A DNA stretch of 64,000 nt from Pseudochrobactrum saccharolyticum (GTDB lineage Bacteria > Pseudomonadota > Alphaproteobacteria > Rhizobiales > Rhizobiaceae), in NCBI RefSeq assembly GCF_008801715.1, contig NZ_VZPG01000001.1, forward strand, positions 868,001 through 932,000, read 5' to 3'. The position numbers and the translations under genes were made by a program. Below, in pieces: positions 61,505 through 64,000 of the stretch. How positions within the stretch are numbered: the stretch's first letter is position 1; every line of letters starts with the position of its first letter. Under the pieces are notes generated by a model. It was not told where the DNA came from. It saw only the letters and a list, made by a program, of their open reading frames with translations, and did no database searches.

Positions 61505-62422
61505 TTATACGATGGCTTTATAAGCAACGGCCATACGGGCTGCCAGTTTGGCATTGTTCAGCACCAGCGCAATATTGGCTTTCAGGCTGCGGCCTTCCGA
61601 CAATTCATTGATGCGCGCCAGCAGGAACGGTGTCACATCTTTACCGCCAACGCCCTGATCAGCAGCTTCCTTAACAGCGGCTTCAATCGTGCCGTTAATG
61701 AATTCCGGTGTCAGTGCATCTTCTTCAGGGATCGGATTGGCAATCAGAATACCGGTGCCGGAACCAAGCGCATGATGCAGAGCCATCGCTTTCGCAATTT
61801 CTTCCGCGCTGTTCAGACGGTGGTCGGCTTTACAACCGCTTGAACGGGTGAAGAATGCCGGAAAATCATCGCTGCCATGCGCAATAATCGGCACGCGCTG
61901 GGTTTCCAGATATTCAAGCGTTTTCGGAATATCGAGAATGGATTTCACACCCGCGCAAACCACAGTGGTGTTGGTCATGCCCAGTTCGTTCAGGTCGGCG
62001 GAAATATCGAAACTGTCTTCCGCACCGCGATGCACGCCGCCAACACCGCCGGTGGCGAAAATTTCAATACCGGCCAGCGCAGCAATACGCATGGTTGCCG
62101 AAACAGTAGTACCGGCAGTCAGTCCCTGCACCATATCTGCGGCCAGATCACGGCTCGATGTTTTCACCGCATCGGTGGTCTGTGCAAGCTGTTCCAGCTG
62201 GGCATCACCGAGGCCGACATGGATTTCACCTTTGAGCACAGCAATAGTTGCCGGTGTCGCACCGTTTTCACGGATAACAGCTTCAACCTTACGCGCCATT
62301 TCCAAATTCTGCGGGAAAGGCATGCCATGGGTGATGATCGTGGATTCAAGAGCAACAACAGGCGCGCCTTTATCGAGAGCGGCGCGGACTTCATCGCTGA
62401 AATGCATAGTCAAACGGGTCAT
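61505..62422 (-). CDS. psuG: Pseudouridine-5'-phosphate glycosidase
   Basis: Breaks the C-C bond of pseudouridine 5'-phosphate to give uracil and ribose 5-phosphate. The protein of about 305 residues contains ALESTIITHGMPFPQNLE (catalytic region), GEIHVGLGDAQLEQLA, TSSRDLAADMVQGLTAGTTVSATM and FATGGVGGVHRGAEDSFDISADL, all characteristic of PsuG. I chose the ATG at 62422 (MTRLTMHF), as the longer frame to 62524 overlaps psuK and is unlike the family. The gene follows psuK by 40 bases. The released uracil would enter the preTA/pydBC pathway encoded 6-12 kb away. Confidence 0.93.
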   Translation of the reverse strand: MTRLTMHFSDEVRAALDKGAPVVALESTIITHGMPFPQNLEMARKVEAVIRENGATPATIAVLKGEIHVGLGDAQLEQLAQTTDAVKTSSRDLAADMVQGLTAGTTVSATMRIAALAGIEIFATGGVGGVHRGAEDSFDISADLNELGMTNTTVVCAGVKSILDIPKTLEYLETQRVPIIAHGSDDFPAFFTRSSGCKADHRLNSAEEIAKAMALHHALGSGTGILIANPIPEEDALTPEFINGTIEAAVKEAADQGVGGKDVTPFLLARINELSEGRSLKANIALVLNNAKLAARMAVAYKAIV

Positions 62423-62462
62423 AGCTGGAGCAGTCTTTCTGAGGGAGTTTAATGGAGATAAA

Positions 62463-63644
62463 TCAGTCGCGAATACGATGAAGGTTCGCTTCGAGAAAAT
62501 GTGCAGACAAGTCCGGATGGACACTTGCGTCGCTTTCGGTTGTCAGCGTGGCCAGCAAAGTACCGGTGCGCACTGCATCGGGCAGTTCCTTCCGGTCAAG
62601 CAGACAATAAAGCGTACCGGAAATCAGCGCATCGCCCGCGCCGGTAATATCCACCGGCTGCGCAGGCACACTGGCAATATGCCGGATGCCGCTTTCATCG
62701 CCGATATGAACACCGCCAGCACCCATGGTCATGACGATTTTGGCAACGCCACGCGCATGTAAGGCATTGATGGCCTGCTCTGCTGTCAGGCGCGGTGTGC
62801 CCGCAGGGTGACGCAACAGGCTATGCGCCTCATCCAGATTGAGGAACAGCAGATCAACACCACTAAGATCCTGAGGCAAACGCAGTGCTTTCGGTGCGGA
62901 AACCGTATCAACAGCCAAACGGAAACGGCTGCCGGTTTTCTTCGCCAGCAAGGTTTCCAATGTTGCCTGCGGCAGATTGCAATCGGCAAAAACCCAGTCA
63001 GCCGAAGCCAGATGCGGCCACACGGTTTCCAGCGTTTCAGGCTTGAACAGGTCGAAAATGCCCATATCGGCAATGCCGAGTGCCAGCTCATTATCCGGCC
63101 CCAGAATGGCAGCATATTCAGCAGTCGGCGCTTCATTGGTCACAATCGCACGGCTGACATCGACACCAAGCAAGCGCAGATGATCAAGAATAGCGCGCCC
63201 GGTTTCATCATCGCCAAGAATAGAAACAAAGCCGATATTCACGCCGAGCCGCGCCAGATTTTCCGTGACATTACGGGCAACACCGCCATGGCTGCGATAA
63301 CCGCTGACCGGATTGGAGGTCTCGCTGATAAGAGGAGCATGGGCATGATATTTACGATCAAAGACCGCGCCGCCAATACAGACGATGCGCTTGTTCTCCG
63401 GCAGATAATAGCCACGCCCGAGAACAAAACCCTTCTGGGTCAGCTGCACAATATGAGCAGCAACAGTAGAACGCGCCAGTTTCAGCGCATCAGCAATCTG
63501 CTGCTGACCGACAAACGGATTAGCGACAATCATCTCCAGAACAGCACGTTCCTGCGCGGAGAGATCCTGCAGATTTTGCGCACCGGCTTTTGCTGACTGG
63601 TTCACATCCTGATCGCCCTGCACCATTGCCATTCTCCGTTTCAA
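62463..63644 (-). CDS. psuK: Pseudouridine kinase with N-terminal winged helix
   Basis: Phosphorylates pseudouridine at the 5' position before PsuG acts. The 393-residue protein has an N-terminal winged helix-turn-helix (about 28-75: LSAQERAVLEMIVANPFVGQQQIADALKLARSTVAAHIVQL). A PfkB ribokinase-type domain follows (about 85-385), with GGVARNVTENLARLG, GIADMGIFDLF and the catalytic PVDITGAGDALISGTL. The helix-turn-helix fusion is known in several bacterial PsuK proteins and suggests the kinase also regulates transcription, perhaps of its own operon. An AAACAAA...TTTGTTT inverted pair lies at 63688-63717 in the promoter. Confidence 0.9.
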   Translation of the reverse strand: MKRRMAMVQGDQDVNQSAKAGAQNLQDLSAQERAVLEMIVANPFVGQQQIADALKLARSTVAAHIVQLTQKGFVLGRGYYLPENKRIVCIGGAVFDRKYHAHAPLISETSNPVSGYRSHGGVARNVTENLARLGVNIGFVSILGDDETGRAILDHLRLLGVDVSRAIVTNEAPTAEYAAILGPDNELALGIADMGIFDLFKPETLETVWPHLASADWVFADCNLPQATLETLLAKKTGSRFRLAVDTVSAPKALRLPQDLSGVDLLFLNLDEAHSLLRHPAGTPRLTAEQAINALHARGVAKIVMTMGAGGVHIGDESGIRHIASVPAQPVDITGAGDALISGTLYCLLDRKELPDAVRTGTLLATLTTESDASVHPDLSAHFLEANLHRIRD

Positions 63645-63959
63645 TCGTCCTGATGGGAGCCATATAGCAGAGCAATTTCAGATAATCAAACAAATGTTAA
63701 AATAAAAACTTTTGTTTTAAATTTTTCTAAGGCAAAACTCCTCATCACCGCACGATAAATAAACAGCACACGAAAATTTGAAATTTTGGCTTAAAGCGCC
63801 TATATTACAAACTTGCAGGATTTTAGCCTTGGTGGGGACAGGCTTGCGGTCAGGCATATTTATGCAACTGTACAATCCGTGACCCGGGCGATCGCCTGTT
63901 TTGGTCCGTGGGTGGAGACGGGGGACAGGAACAACCTGTCAGCCTGACGGATGGGTGAA
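63645..63959 (+). promoter_or_regulatory. psuK promoter region and structured leader of the right-edge gene
   Basis: The left half is AT-rich and contains AAACAAA (63688-63694) and TTTGTTT (63711-63717), an inverted pair that could bind the PsuK helix-turn-helix. The right half (about 63830-63955) is GC-rich and can fold. GACAGG pairs with CCTGTC (63924-63940), GACAGGC (63837-63843) with GCCTGTT (63894-63900), and ATCCGT (63875-63880) with ACGGAT (63947-63952). The last would cover the likely GGATGGG ribosome-binding region before the ATG at 63960. TCAGGC (63850-63855) competes for GCCTGA (63942-63947). I cannot assign a known riboswitch class. Confidence 0.4.
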
Positions 63960-64000
63960 ATGACCTTTATGAAAAGCAAGGATTTTCAAAGGCCTGCTGA
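63960..64000 (+). CDS. Start of an unidentified gene cut by the right edge
   Basis: Thirteen complete codons from the ATG at 63960 read MTFMKSKDFQRPA without a stop. A second ATG at 63969 is also possible. GGATGGG lies 4-9 bases before the first ATG and may be the ribosome-binding site, partly covered by the leader structure. Too short to recognise. Confidence 0.35.
   Translation, partial: MTFMKSKDFQRPA

Noticed and set aside
1-64000. tRNA, rRNA, CRISPR array, transposase or phage genes
   Set aside because: Scanned for T-loop-type motifs, regularly spaced repeats and transposase or integrase domains; none was convincing.

Overview
The window looks like ordinary chromosome from an alphaproteobacterium of the order Hyphomicrobiales (Rhizobiales), probably near the Brucellaceae. 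This is inferred from several things: a moderate GC content with closely packed, often overlapping operons; a pyridoxamine-pyruvate aminotransferase resembling the Mesorhizobium enzyme; a three-domain kinase/M23/aminotransferase fusion; AGAGCATTTC-type dispersed palindromes; and a small RNA with three CCTCCTCCC loops of the rhizobial alpha-r14 type. I saw no rRNA, tRNA, insertion sequence, prophage or CRISPR array.

Left part (1-16.7 kb). The start of a C-P lyase operon (phnG-phnH-phnI, running off the left edge) diverges from its GntR regulator phnF. A xylulokinase follows, then a peptide-type ABC importer whose first gene encodes a pyridoxamine-pyruvate-type aminotransferase. Next come a purine nucleoside permease-family protein, a beta-alanine--pyruvate aminotransferase with a divergent XRE-cupin regulator, a ModE-like DNA-binding protein, and an overlapping EamA/TetR/DoxX operon.

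Middle part (16.7-41 kb). A multidrug-type ABC exporter is followed by a tricarboxylate uptake locus: TctE/TctD two-component system, a divergent orphan binding protein, and tctCBA preceded by three repeated operator-like sites. After these come a 51-residue DUF1127-like protein, a DppA-type D-aminopeptidase, a MATE pump, a DUF475/TerC-like membrane protein with a long structured leader, an L,D-transpeptidase, a YdiJ-type FAD/Fe-S dehydrogenase, glyoxalase, cytochrome c, the trifunctional fusion with a divergent Lrp-type regulator, XdhC, a HAD phosphatase and the anti-Shine-Dalgarno small RNA.

Right part (41-64 kb). This holds a cystathionine beta-synthase, a long-chain acyl-CoA ligase with an unusual 185-residue Lys/Ala-rich N-terminus, an AstE-like/HAD pair, glucose-6-phosphate isomerase, CoxG, the reductive pyrimidine pathway (preT, preA, TetR regulator, ureidopropionase, dihydropyrimidinase), an RND efflux pair and the pseudouridine genes psuK-psuG. 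The right edge contains a structured leader and the first codons of an unknown gene.

The clearest shared theme is salvage of nucleobases and their nitrogen. PsuK/PsuG would turn pseudouridine into uracil. PreT/PreA, dihydropyrimidinase and ureidopropionase would take uracil to beta-alanine, and the beta-alanine aminotransferase at 12-13 kb would pass it to malonate semialdehyde. A RutR-like half-palindrome in front of preT supports pyrimidine control by the neighbouring TetR protein.
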